From Roseibacillus persicicus (GTDB lineage Bacteria > Verrucomicrobiota > Verrucomicrobiia > Verrucomicrobiales > Akkermansiaceae), in NCBI RefSeq assembly GCF_014651675.1, contig NZ_BMXI01000009.1, positions 169,879 to 233,878 on the forward strand: a DNA stretch of 64,000 bases. Direction: 5' to 3'. Below the pieces are notes generated by a model that made no database searches, had not been told where the DNA came from, and worked only from the letters and a program-made list of their open reading frames with translations. Positions 51,423 through 62,300 of this stretch are shown piece by piece. Each line of letters opens with the position of its first letter. Position 1 is the first letter of the stretch. A program made the translations under genes and the position numbers.

Positions 51423-51758
51423 CGTTTTCTCCTCGTGAAGCTTCCTTTGTATTAGAGGATCAGTGACTTATAATCAAGGAGGCATCGAAAATTTTTCTAG
51501 GAAAGCGGGCCATCGCCAGCCGTCATGTCGACTCGTTCTGCACAATGCGGCAGGGTTGAACCCAATTGTGGGGGGCATGTCCCTTGGGTGAAGAGATTCG
51601 TTGTCAGAAGGCCTAGCGTCTGTAGCTTTAAAATTTCATTTTGCCTACAGATTCTGCGGAAAGGGCATGAGTATTTGGTCTCCGCTTTAATGGTCGACAA
51701 CAGTTTCACCACAGTTTGTGATTCTCATCCCACGTTTTTTCAGTTTTCTTTCCAGAGG

Positions 51759-52199
51759 ATGTTAAAAGGTAGAGGTTCGTATCGATTTTGGTTACCAGCG
51801 GCTGTAATATTGGGGGTAGTCTATTGTCTGTGGAGATTTGGAGAAAGGAGAGTTCAGGATTCATCAGAGCGATCGGATACGAAATCGAGCCGTGAACATG
51901 TGGAGCAATCGTTCTTGTCGCGAATTCAAAGAGTTGCGTCGGCTCGACTTCCTCAGTATCCGTTTCGCGGAGCTGAGACTTTGGTGTTTACTCAGATTAG
52001 CGAGGACTTCACCGAGTTGCAGACAAGGGAATTGATTCTGGCTGTGGAAACAGAATTCAATGTTGACTTGGAAAACTCACAGTTCAATGAGCGTCTCGGC
52101 TCCGAGGCCTATGTGTTGAACTTACGGGATAATCTTACTTTGCAGATTTTAGCGGAGTTGGTGGAGTTGGAGCTGAAGTCCCGCGAAGAATCTTCCTAA
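51759..52199 (+). CDS. Membrane-anchored protein with acyl-carrier-like C-terminus
   Basis: About 146 residues from ATG 51759; the frame is open from 51525, and an ATG at 51690 is another option. One membrane helix (about 9-25) and a C-terminal segment TELQTRELILAVETEFNVDLENSQF with the helix II-III spacing of acyl carrier proteins, but without the phosphopantetheine Ser (DSL). The resemblance may be chance. It is convergent with, and overlaps, the nucleosidase-like gene by 65 bases. Confidence 0.45.
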   Translation: MLKGRGSYRFWLPAAVILGVVYCLWRFGERRVQDSSERSDTKSSREHVEQSFLSRIQRVASARLPQYPFRGAETLVFTQISEDFTELQTRELILAVETEFNVDLENSQFNERLGSEAYVLNLRDNLTLQILAELVELELKSREESS

Positions 52200-52938
52200 G
52201 ATTTTTGTAGTTTTCCGGTGAGGTGCGGTCTTCCGGCAATTGGTCGATCCAAGCCTTAGCTATGATAGCTCCTTCACCTTTGTAATTCTTTCGAAAGGCG
52301 TTAAATTCTTGTGAAGCATTCTCGTCAGCATTGTCGGAAATAATCCGAAAATGAACCTGATTGATTGGTTGTGATGTGAGACTTGTCATGATTCCTATTA
52401 AGTTCATATCTACCACCTGAGAGCCTGTGATTTTAGCTATTTCTTCTCTTTTAGTTGCGGACGCGATAAAAGCGTCTCCAGATGCTACGGATATAGGCGG
52501 GTGATCAAGCGGCGGACCAAGTTCTTCTAGTTGAATTTTCCATGTCGGTCTTGGCTTGAATCCTGCTTCAGTCCACGTTCCTGACTGCCAAGGAACAACT
52601 TTCTCAACTCGAAACCAATCACTCGTCAAGGCTTCCGAAATCGCGCCCACTGGGCCTATTGAAACAAGATGGTCAATTGGATATTTAGTTACAAGGGCCG
52701 TTACGTTTTTTGTCGTGGAAGTAGTTCCTGATCCCATGAGCATTGCGTATACCTTATGTCCGGACACGAGGTATTCTTGAACGGGCGTGCCACTAAGTTC
52801 AAATGATCTGATAGCCGGTCCGTTTTCCTTCTCAAATCGGGCGCCATCTGCCTCTAAAGCGTAAAAAAATGCAACCGAGCTTGCGGTCATCAAATCGAGG
52901 CCGCAGCTGCTGAATAGAAGAATCAATAATCGCAACAT
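52135..52938 (-). CDS. Exported nucleoside phosphorylase/MTA-nucleosidase-like protein
   Basis: 267 residues. The first 20 residues are hydrophobic with FSSC, a possible lipobox. The rest follows the purine phosphorylase/MTAN fold: VAFFYALEADG, MLMGSGTTSTTKNV, VSIGPVGAIS (about 92), VVDMNLIGIM (about 177) and FRIISDNADENASQEF (about 200). In MTAN the DME motif holds the ribose-binding Glu; here it is DMN, while the catalytic Asp of the SDNA motif is kept. Export and the Glu-to-Asn change are unusual for this family. Confidence 0.6.
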   Translation of the reverse strand: MLRLLILLFSSCGLDLMTASSVAFFYALEADGARFEKENGPAIRSFELSGTPVQEYLVSGHKVYAMLMGSGTTSTTKNVTALVTKYPIDHLVSIGPVGAISEALTSDWFRVEKVVPWQSGTWTEAGFKPRPTWKIQLEELGPPLDHPPISVASGDAFIASATKREEIAKITGSQVVDMNLIGIMTSLTSQPINQVHFRIISDNADENASQEFNAFRKNYKGEGAIIAKAWIDQLPEDRTSPENYKNLRKILRGTSAPTPPTPLKSAK

Positions 52939-53128
52939 TGATTTGATTGTCGGACTTTCTCTCCCGCTTGGCTATCAAATAGTTTGGGGGTAACTGCAGA
53001 GAATAAAAGTTTTGTCACAGCTAATTCGTAAGACTAAAAAATATTAATTAGTTGTTTTGATCTTGCTAGTTGAGTGGGGTGAGTTAGTTCTTGGTCTGGT
53101 TAACGAAATGTCAGAGTAGAGAAGGCCA

Positions 53129-53356
53129 ATGGATAGAAGGACGGTATTAAAGATGAGTTCGGCGATTGCGCTGACAGGAGGTATAAGCTTGGCGGCGAGG
53201 CCTTCGGGTCTTTACCGTATAGTCCCGGTCGAAGATCAGTATTATTCAGAGGCGTTTCTAGCTCGCATCTCAAATGCGCGATTCTCGACCCGTCAAAAGG
53301 CAATTCAATTTGTGAGCAACAAGAAAATTAAATTCTGCATTGACTATGTTGGCTAA
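53129..53356 (+). CDS. Short protein with twin-arginine-like signal
   Basis: 75 residues. The start MDRRTVLKMSSAIALTGGISL has the RR-x-hydrophobic layout of Tat signals, but only about 45 residues follow and no domain is seen. GAAGG lies seven bases upstream of the ATG. It could be a genuine small exported protein or the remains of a larger Tat substrate. Confidence 0.4.
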   Translation: MDRRTVLKMSSAIALTGGISLAARPSGLYRIVPVEDQYYSEAFLARISNARFSTRQKAIQFVSNKKIKFCIDYVG

Positions 53357-53502
53357 AAAAGTTTTGTTTCGTTTAGGGCGCACAAAAAGTGCGAGCTTGT
53401 ATCGGCCAGCCATCAGGCATCAAGGGGGCCGAGCGCCCGATTTTTTTCTGTTTGGAGGAGTTTGCTTTTCCGGCTGCGAGAAGGCCGTTGAGAGGAGGGG
53501 CC

Positions 53503-55734
53503 ATGAGTGATGGAGCTTTTTTCCGAAAGCGGTCGATTCCTCAAAATCCAACTCTTGATCCGCTTGCCGCTGAACTGGCGGACCTTCAAGTTCGCGTCAA
53601 CCATCGAAAAATTGGTCCGGTATTGACCCGACTTGATGAGTTGGCCCTCACACACTCGGGCGACTCGGTCGCCTTGGGGAAAATCGGTTCTCTTGCCGCT
53701 GACACCCAATTCCGTCTGGGCCGGTTTCACGAAGCTGCCGCTTACTATTCGTCCGTATTAGCAACCTTAGTTTCGATCCCGAATTTGCCTCGCGCCTGGT
53801 ATCGTCCCGCCTTGGGCGAAGTGCGTTCTCTCGCCAAAGCGGCCTCCTTCGAAGAGGCTAATTTAAAGGCTGCAGCCTTGTGGCAAACTCGGGCTGACAA
53901 GGAAGTCGAATTTGATGCTCTCCTCGCAAGCTCCGACGGGACCGTCGTAATTGAGCAACAACCGGTGTTGGCCAGCGAGGCGGCCACTCAGCTAGGCAAT
54001 CTTTTCCTGCAGGAGGGGCAAACTTCAGAAGCGAAGCAATGGTACGAGCAAGCAATCGGAAGTTCGCCCAAGGCTTACCAAGCACATCTTGCTTTGGCAC
54101 GTCTCGCTTTGGCTGCGGACGATGCCGCTACTGCACAAGACCGGGCAGATTACGTGCTGACCGAATCAAATTTCCAAGCTGTAAGCGTGGCCGCATGGCC
54201 TCTCCTAATAACTTCACGGGTTCGGCAGGAAGCCCCGGCTTTTCCAGAAGCTCTCTATCAGTCCATGATTGGAACTGCTCGACAGAGTGTGCGGGATCGT
54301 TGCATTGTCGATATCGTAAAGACGCTCCGCTCTTTCGATGACCCAAATTGGAAAACGATTGCCGAGCATTGGCTGCAATCTGATTCAATGACTGATGAAG
54401 TCCCTGCGGTTGAGTTGGCTAAAATGGTTTTAGCTGACGAAAAGATCAATGGCGGCGCGCCCTCCGTGATTGCGCTTGCAGCCCATCGTGTTCTTCACTC
54501 GGACCGAGTCAGCCCATCGGAAGTGATTTCTTGCTCGAAGTCCATTGTAAGGAGTTTACTCCAGCAAGGTGAGCTTCTCCCTGATTTTGCCGGGCTTGCA
54601 GCTAAGGCCGAACGCCTTTTTGGGCTGGGGGCCAAGAGGGATGCCATCCACGGGATGGCGCTTTCTGCTGCCGGAGCGGGTTCCCTCGATCTAGCTCGTC
54701 CCATGTTTCAATCCATCATCGACGAGCCTGGCGACGGGGGCGCGGTCAGGAAGGGAAAAGCAACTTGGGCGCTTGCGCGCCTCGAATCAGAAGCTGGAAA
54801 TCACCATCAGGCCGCACTGCTGTTTCTCTCCGTTTCCGAGGGGCCGGGGCAGTCTGCCCCTATCAGGATGCAGGCTCTTAGACTGTGGTTGGAAGAACTG
54901 CGCAAGACCGATTCTGACGTTGATGATAGCGAGGTCATCTCGCGTATCGACAATGTCCTTGCTGGCATCGCGCAACCCGCTCTCCTTCTTGATATCGGTC
55001 GGCAGCTTAGTCTCATTCCCGGAACGCAACTGAATGCTCTCCGAGAACATGTTTATGAGATTGCGGAGACATCAGCTTGGGAGGCTTTTCTTGAAATTGA
55101 ACAGCCTTCGACAGCTCTCAAGAAACTCATCCATCTCACCCGAAGGCAGTACTTCGATTTCGTGCACACCGCAAAGATCGTTTCCCAGTGGCATTCTCTT
55201 TCGACTGAGAAGAGAGCTTGGTTGCGAAATGATGCCAGTCATTGGTGGGAGTATCTTTCTTTGGTCTTCCAATCTCTAATCGCTGAAGGGGACCGCTTGG
55301 GCGGCGAAGATTTGGCTGCCGGGCTCCTCAATAGTGATGAAGTCACTCCCGAGGGGTATGTTTGGCTGGGCTCGGCTTACGCCAATTGGAAGATTCGAGA
55401 TGGTGATCGTCCAAATGAAGGCTTGTCCCACTTCGATTGGATCATTCAGGAGCAACCAACCCATCAACAGGCTTCCTGGGGTTACTACTGGAAAGGTCTT
55501 GCGGCATGGAAGGCTGGAAGGACAGCGGAAGCCGCTGAAATGGGTCGCCGTATTCGTCTTTGCTATGCTGGGAAACCAAGCTTCACCTGGCAGTGGATCC
55601 TCGATGCCGTTGGTTGCCTTCTGCAGTCGTCCTTTGATGTTGATACTGCGATGGAAAACTTTCCAGAAACTCACACACGAAGGTTCTTTGAGCAGTCAGC
55701 GACTGTTGCCAATCGCGAGATGAGAAAATTTTAA
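53503..55734 (+). CDS. TPR-repeat protein
   Basis: About 743 residues from ATG 53503 (MSDGAFF), preceded by GGAGGGG; the frame is open from 53389. It is made of repeating helix pairs, with typical TPR segments such as AATQLGNLFLQEGQTSEAKQWYEQAIGSSPKAYQAHLALARLALAADDA near residues 160-205 written here by position only beyond that. No signal peptide. A scaffold or regulatory role is likely; partner unknown. Eighteen bases separate it from the thrombospondin-repeat gene. Confidence 0.65.
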   Translation: MSDGAFFRKRSIPQNPTLDPLAAELADLQVRVNHRKIGPVLTRLDELALTHSGDSVALGKIGSLAADTQFRLGRFHEAAAYYSSVLATLVSIPNLPRAWYRPALGEVRSLAKAASFEEANLKAAALWQTRADKEVEFDALLASSDGTVVIEQQPVLASEAATQLGNLFLQEGQTSEAKQWYEQAIGSSPKAYQAHLALARLALAADDAATAQDRADYVLTESNFQAVSVAAWPLLITSRVRQEAPAFPEALYQSMIGTARQSVRDRCIVDIVKTLRSFDDPNWKTIAEHWLQSDSMTDEVPAVELAKMVLADEKINGGAPSVIALAAHRVLHSDRVSPSEVISCSKSIVRSLLQQGELLPDFAGLAAKAERLFGLGAKRDAIHGMALSAAGAGSLDLARPMFQSIIDEPGDGGAVRKGKATWALARLESEAGNHHQAALLFLSVSEGPGQSAPIRMQALRLWLEELRKTDSDVDDSEVISRIDNVLAGIAQPALLLDIGRQLSLIPGTQLNALREHVYEIAETSAWEAFLEIEQPSTALKKLIHLTRRQYFDFVHTAKIVSQWHSLSTEKRAWLRNDASHWWEYLSLVFQSLIAEGDRLGGEDLAAGLLNSDEVTPEGYVWLGSAYANWKIRDGDRPNEGLSHFDWIIQEQPTHQQASWGYYWKGLAAWKAGRTAEAAEMGRRIRLCYAGKPSFTWQWILDAVGCLLQSSFDVDTAMENFPETHTRRFFEQSATVANREMRKF

Positions 55735-55752
55735 AACCTAAATCAATACTTC

Positions 55753-56157
55753 ATGAAAATAATCCGAATGAATTTCTTGAAGCTTTCCGGAAGTTTGATT
55801 GCTCCCGTAGCTCTCTTCGCGACCTTGAGCCTCCTTATTGCAAGGCCTGTCCCAGCCGGACATGATGAAGATCACGATGGACTCCACACCAATTTTGAAC
55901 TCTTGCTCGGTACCGATCCTTTTAACAAAGATACCGATGGCGACGGTCTCTCCGACGGCGAGGAAGTTACCAACGTTGAATACTATGGTGAAACAAATCT
56001 TGCTGCCATCAACTATGATGTCCTCTCTAACGCCTTTGAGGTTGACAGCGATTTTGACGGCATTCCTGATGGTGAAGAATTAGCTTTGAAAAGATTGGAC
56101 GCCGTAAACTTTGATCTCAGTGGCACTGAGGTAACAGTTCTCACTCCTTTCGAATAA
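55753..56157 (+). CDS. Secreted thrombospondin type 3 repeat protein
   Basis: 134 residues with a signal peptide (hydrophobic about 8-30). Calcium-binding Asp repeats are visible: [34 protein letters not shown] and [15 protein letters not shown]. Such modules are common in exported proteins of this phylum and often sit beside larger surface proteins. It is short for the family and may be a spacer or adaptor. The 234 bases after it have no gene. Confidence 0.75.
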   Translation: MKIIRMNFLKLSGSLIAPVALFATLSLLIARPVPAGHDEDHDGLHTNFELLLGTDPFNKDTDGDGLSDGEEVTNVEYYGETNLAAINYDVLSNAFEVDSDFDGIPDGEELALKRLDAVNFDLSGTEVTVLTPFE

Positions 56158-56391
56158 TCGTCTTAATATTCGAAATTCTCATCCCAATTTTTTCTGCCAA
56201 CTATGCTCTCCCTTCTTTACTTTAGCAACCTTAAGTGGGGAACTCTTTCTGGAAGCCTCTTAGGTTTGGTGGTTTTGTTGTGTTCGCAGAATCAAATGTC
56301 GCCAATGGCTGGTTTCAAGGTGGATTAGATAGCTAATATCCAAAGGTGTTACACCGCCAAGAGAAAAATTTACGTTTTAATACCTTCAGAA

Positions 56392-59300
56392 ATGAATTTT
56401 AGATTTCTTCAATGCTCGAGCTTGCGGCTCCTTGCCTCTGTGTTTAGTTTGCTGTGTTCGAGTGCCCAGTCTCAAGAATCATGTGCTAGTGAATTTGAAT
56501 GGACCATCACTTTCGACGGGCAAGAGCGAGGGAATATTTTTTTAGGGCCGGGAGATATCTGGGATGTTCATGGTGCCTTGGCAGGCGATTTGGCAGGCAT
56601 AGGGCAAGGCGGAGGGGGGGGCTCTGGTAATGTTGGCTCTTCCAGCGTAGATGTGGGAGGATTTATCTACGAAATGCCGGAACTCTCATCCTGCCAAGCC
56701 GGAGCATGCGGGTTCGAGGCAGAGGAAAGTAATGGAGTAATCAAAATCGTTCCTGTTTCCAATAAGGGTGCCCAAAGCACTGGAGGAGGTGAGGACGAGG
56801 AAGGTGATGGGGGCAATAAGTCTTGGGGCGGTGGGGGCACTGCGAGCTGTTCTTCATGCCAAGGAAAATTGATTTCAGAAGCATCCACAAATACTACCGA
56901 GTTTCCGTCGATCTCACTTCCCCAGTTTTCTTCTTACGCCGTTTGTGGAGGGCGATTAATGCTTCTTTTTGATATAGACCCTACTCAAGCATCTCTTCTT
57001 GGCAATGCTGATTGGCTCAAGCATTTCCGGCTTTCAGAAGCTGGGAATTTGAACCTTGAAAGTCTAGCAGCTGAAACCTCTTTCTCTCTATCAAACGAGC
57101 AATATGTCATTGTTACTCCAGATTCTGGTCAGATGATGATTCGCGTATATGAGAGTCAAGAGGAAGTCGAACCAGTTTCGAGTCTCAAGCTTTCACAACA
57201 GAACGATACCGTTGTGGTAGAGGGATTCAGCGGTGATGTAGTCGGGGGAGAGCAAGATTTTGCATTTCATTTCTCATCAGCTCCTGACTTTGATGGTGAG
57301 TCCAATCTTTATGGGATGGTCGTTTCGCAAGGGTTGGAATTCACTTCTGTGCGTGGAGATGTGACTAAGGTTTCGCGTCATTATAGCCGTTCCAACGACA
57401 ATTTATCGACCGACGATTCAAGTAATCCTTCAACTTTGGTTTCAAGACTTTCGGATTCTTGGTCACGGGATGAGTGGATCAGTGAGAATAGAGTTTCTGA
57501 AAAACTGGAGATTTTGAACATTGCCACCGATGGCACTGCTGCCAACGAGCGTTTCAAGATTCGTGCAAAATACGATTTGGTTGGAGGCCAGGAGATCCTA
57601 GTCAAATATGACCGTAACCTTTATGATATTCTCGTGCCGATGCAGCGGGCTGTGTCGGTCCACGAATTAGAAGAAATTCTTGCTGCCACTGGACTCTCAA
57701 TAGTTAATGGCTCTGTTCTGGTAGGGAATGGTCAGTTTCATGAACTTTTAGTGGAAGAAGAAAGTAACGGCCGGTTGACTCGCCACTACTATGATGATTT
57801 TGACAATTCCCATTTCGGCCAAATCGATTACACCAGTGAGAATAATAGTAAAACTTATAATGCCGCATCTCAGGATCCTAGATATACTAAACGGATGGCA
57901 ACGGTGTTTCCGGACGGCTCTTGGGAGCGGTATATCTATTCTTCAACTTTCGGCGAGAGAATTGCTATTTTGCGGCCCTTTTTGGACAATGGACTACTGA
58001 CTAGTGAGGGTGGTAGTCTCCCAAGTCCCTTGAGTATTACCTATTTTCTTGAGGTGTTAGTTGGGGAAAACGGAGAATCGGAGATGCAAGAAATAGACCT
58101 TGGAAATGCTAGTCGATTTGTAGTTCCACTTCCGGCGTTATTGACGGCAGCGCATTTTCCCGACTATGATTTCGAAGCTGTCAGCGGCAGTGATGGCGTG
58201 TCTGAGTCTACGAATGATGGTGAAATATTGTTGGAAGTCCCATCACCATGGAGCGAAAATGGATTTGCGGAAAGGGTGGTAGAACGGGACTCAGGCTTAG
58301 GGGTATCCGATCTATTTTCTTATCAGTATGGCACGATTGCCGAAGGCAGTGGTTTTTTTGTTGAATCGAGTAGCGCCAGCGATGCGACCCATTACCGTGA
58401 GATTAGCTACATAAGAGCGGTTGGAAGCTCAGCTACTGAACTCGAAGATGCTGTTTCAACCAATACTCAAATCGATTATGGAAGTGATCGGTTTTTACGT
58501 GGTAAAACAACCCGGCGACTGCGGACTTTTGAGATTGAGAGCGATGAAAATCAGCTTACGACTGATTTGAATGAAATTTTCTCCTCGCTATCATATTGGA
58601 ATGGGGTGATCTGGGCATCCCTTCCTGAATCTGATACCGTCCAAAGCGAGGATGGCGACGGCAATCAGGTATCGACCGTCTACTTCGGAGGACTGGTTCA
58701 ATCACAAACGGTGGAAATCGATAGCACTACAACTGTTTTTACCGACCAGACTGGGCTCAAGACTACCAATAGTTACGACCCCGTTTCTCGAACCAGCACA
58801 AGTGTCACCGCTGCGGTCAACGACGGGGCTCCACAGCGTACTGTCACGGTGGTTTCAACTCCAGGGTTCCTTACTCTTCCCGTCTGGTTGGGTGGTGGGG
58901 ATCTACCAGTTCGTACAACAATCACGACTGAGCAAGTGGGTGCCCTTTTTACAAGCTCTACTCAAGTGTCCGATTGGAACGGCCGTCTCCTATGGGAAGA
59001 GAGTGAAGGGGGCTTCATTCGCTCAGTGGCCTATGAAGACTTGGGTCGAACCACCAAGAACTATCGAGGAAACATCTACTTTGATGAGAACGCCATTCTC
59101 CTCGCGAGCAATGCCCGGTATTTGGACGGCAAGGCCAAAAGTCAGACTGCGGGGCCTTCGTTGACGACCTATTCCTACACTGTTGATGCCGCCACCTCTC
59201 AACTGACAACGAACATTAATCGCGATGGTGTGCTTTCAACAACCGTGACGGACGATGAAGGTCAACTCTTATCACAGTCGAGACCTTCGGCAGAGGGAGT

Positions 59301-62300
59301 GGGAGATGTGGTTATTACAGAAGTTGATTCGAATAACGATGGGGTGGTGGACCAGGTCAATTCCACGGATCCCTTGTCGCCTTCAATTTTTTATGGGAAT
59401 GACGGTCAAGGGAATCAGCTCGTCGGGATAGATGTCGATGGTAGTGGCTCTCTCACTGCCGATTCGGCTGACCGCTATTCTTCATCTGACTCCATGTTTC
59501 AGCAAGACATTGGTATCCTTTGGAGAAAGACCGAGCAATTTCGCCTATCAGCTCCCACTGCTAAAAAGCCCTCTGATACCACAGTCTATTATTCCCGTGT
59601 CTCGTTGCCGGCGGCTGAATTTGGTCAGTTTCCCCGACTTATTGGTCACAGCAGGACTGAGTTTCCTTCCGGCGAGACCAGAGAGGTCGTTACTCAAGTC
59701 ACTGCTGTTGGGGAAGTAACCACGACCACGACATCGTCTGCTGAGGAAGGTGCTGAGGTTGTTGTAACTCGTGGCGGGCAGGTTGCCTCACGAACCACCT
59801 CAGATGCGGAGGGCTCTGAGAATTGGGTTTATCGATACAATCCTAATGGACTGGTCACAACTTACACCGACGCCCGTGGAGGAGTCACCATCACCACCAC
59901 CAACCGAGTAGGACAAGTGGTCAGCGTCGAGCAACCTGCGATAAAACAAGCTGTCAAATACCAATTTCATCCAGCTGGAATCAATGGAGAAGGGCAAGTC
60001 CGGTCTGTTACTAATAATGCGGGAGAGACCACATTTTATCAGTATAACTTGAGCGGTCGAGTTAGCGAGGTCAGTGGAGATACTTATCAGCTTTCGTATA
60101 CTTACATCCCCGGTGGTCAGATGGATACCTTGACCACCTACCGCGACGAGGGCAATTCGACTATAACCAAATGGAAGTACCAGGCTGGCACGGGTCTTTT
60201 GGAGGAGAAGCTCTACGACTCGGATCCAACGGGGTCGACTGGTCAGGGCCCGCTGTATCGTTACTATCCCGGTGGTCAGTTGAAGGAACGCCTGTGGGTA
60301 AGGGGAATCAATCCCGACGGGTCCGGGGAGCGGATCAAGACAACTTATAGTTATTCCAATCTGGGCGATCTTGAGTCGATTTCTTATAATGACGGTGTCA
60401 CCGCTGACGTCATTTATAGCAATCATGATCGCTTGGGACGCCCGATGAACGTGGCTCAAGTACTGGACCAAGTCACGATTCACTCAGCCACCTTAGCCTA
60501 TTCGTCGGAATTCGGAGGACTGGCCTCAGAGGCTTACGGGGTCGGGTTTCTAGAGAATAAAGTGCTGAACTATCAGCGGGGGAGCCGTTCCCAGTCGGGA
60601 TTTCAAGATGTCACTTCGGTCTTCGATGTGGGTAGCAATACTCCCGAGTATGAGCGGACTTGGACTGCGATGGCCACTCGCTCCGACTCTCCTGCCACGA
60701 TTGCTTTAAGCAGAGGGCCTTCCGCTACTTATCACGAGTATCTCGAAGGCACTTCGCATCCTCGACATTATTCGGTTTCTCTCGGAACGGGATCGACTGA
60801 CGTTCATCATCACCGGCATTTCGACCTCGGAGGACGGGTAACTGGGGTCTTGGCCCGCCAAGGTTCCGCCACGGGCTCGATTCTCACCTCTGCTGGCTAT
60901 AAATACAACTCTGCCGGTCGCCGAGAATGGCTCACCCGCGAGGACGGAACTCGCTGGGAGTTTGGCTACAATTCAAAAGGGGAAGTCACATCCGGGAAGA
61001 AGCGGCTTCCCAATGGGGGCGACTTACTTGCGGGACAGCAGTTTGAATACGACTATGACGGTATCGGTAATCGGAAGACGGCTAAATACGGAGGCGACCA
61101 GAATGGAAGCAACCTTCGCAATATCACTTACGCTCCTAACGATCTTAATCAATACGGTACCATAACCTACTCCGGTCACATCTCCTTGATTGGCTTCGGG
61201 GATTCCTCCACCGAAGTGGTTTCGGTATCGCCCGGCATCCTAACTGAGAGTGACCGAGCCGACCAGCTGGGTAATCGATGGTGGCGCGAGTTGCACTTGC
61301 AAAGCCCCGCCACGACCACCGGAGTCTTGGTTGAACTAACGCTCGAAGAAAACGCCACGGCCATCCCCGGTTCTGGAGGAAAGCTCTGGCTCGATCCCAT
61401 AAGTTACGTGCCTAGCCACGACCTCGACGGCAACTTGACAACGGATGCTCGTTGGAACTATAAATGGAACGGTGAAAATCGCCTCATTGAGATGACTACC
61501 AATTTGTCATCGGGACAACCTTGGATGCGTCTGACCTTTGCCTACGATTGGCAAGGGAGGCGGGTTTGGAAGAGGGTAGAGACGGGAAGCTCAAGTAATC
61601 CCTCGACCGAAGAGGACCTGCACTTTCTTTATGATGGCTGGAACTTGATTGCTGAATACGATTCTCTTTCCACAGGTCAGATGTCCTTGAAGTCATCCTT
61701 TCTCTGGGGACCGGATGTGAGTGGAAGTAGTCAAGGAGCTGGAGGTGTGGGAGGCTTAGTGGTAGTTATTAGCGAGGATGAGAACTATCAACCTTCTTAT
61801 GATGGAAATGGGAATATTATCTCTTGGCTGAATGAGTCCGGAGCAGTTGTCCAACGTAACGACTATGATCCCTTTGGTGATTTGATTTCGAAGCATGGCT
61901 CGGTTGAAGATTTGAATTTTGGATTCTCAACGAAGTATACCGATGAGGAAACCGGATTAGCCTATTACGGCTACCGATATTATGACCCGGTTACGGGGAG
62001 ATGGCTAAGCAGGGATCCGATTGAAGAGCGGGGAGGCATTAATCTCTACGGGATGGTTGGGAATAACGCCGTGGGTAAGTGGGATGTTTTAGGAATGGTT
62101 GCAGCACCGAAATGGTATTCTCGGGATGCTGCAAAGAGTGATTGGGGCGCAAAAAAGGGTTTTGGACTAAGGCCTGATGTGCCGGGTGCCAGTAACGTTG
62201 GCCCTTATCAACTTGGTTGGGAGTGGCTGACTGGCAACGGACCAACGAATCGTGAGTTTGGCCCCGGATCAATGATGGTCAACCACCTAAAAAATCATCA

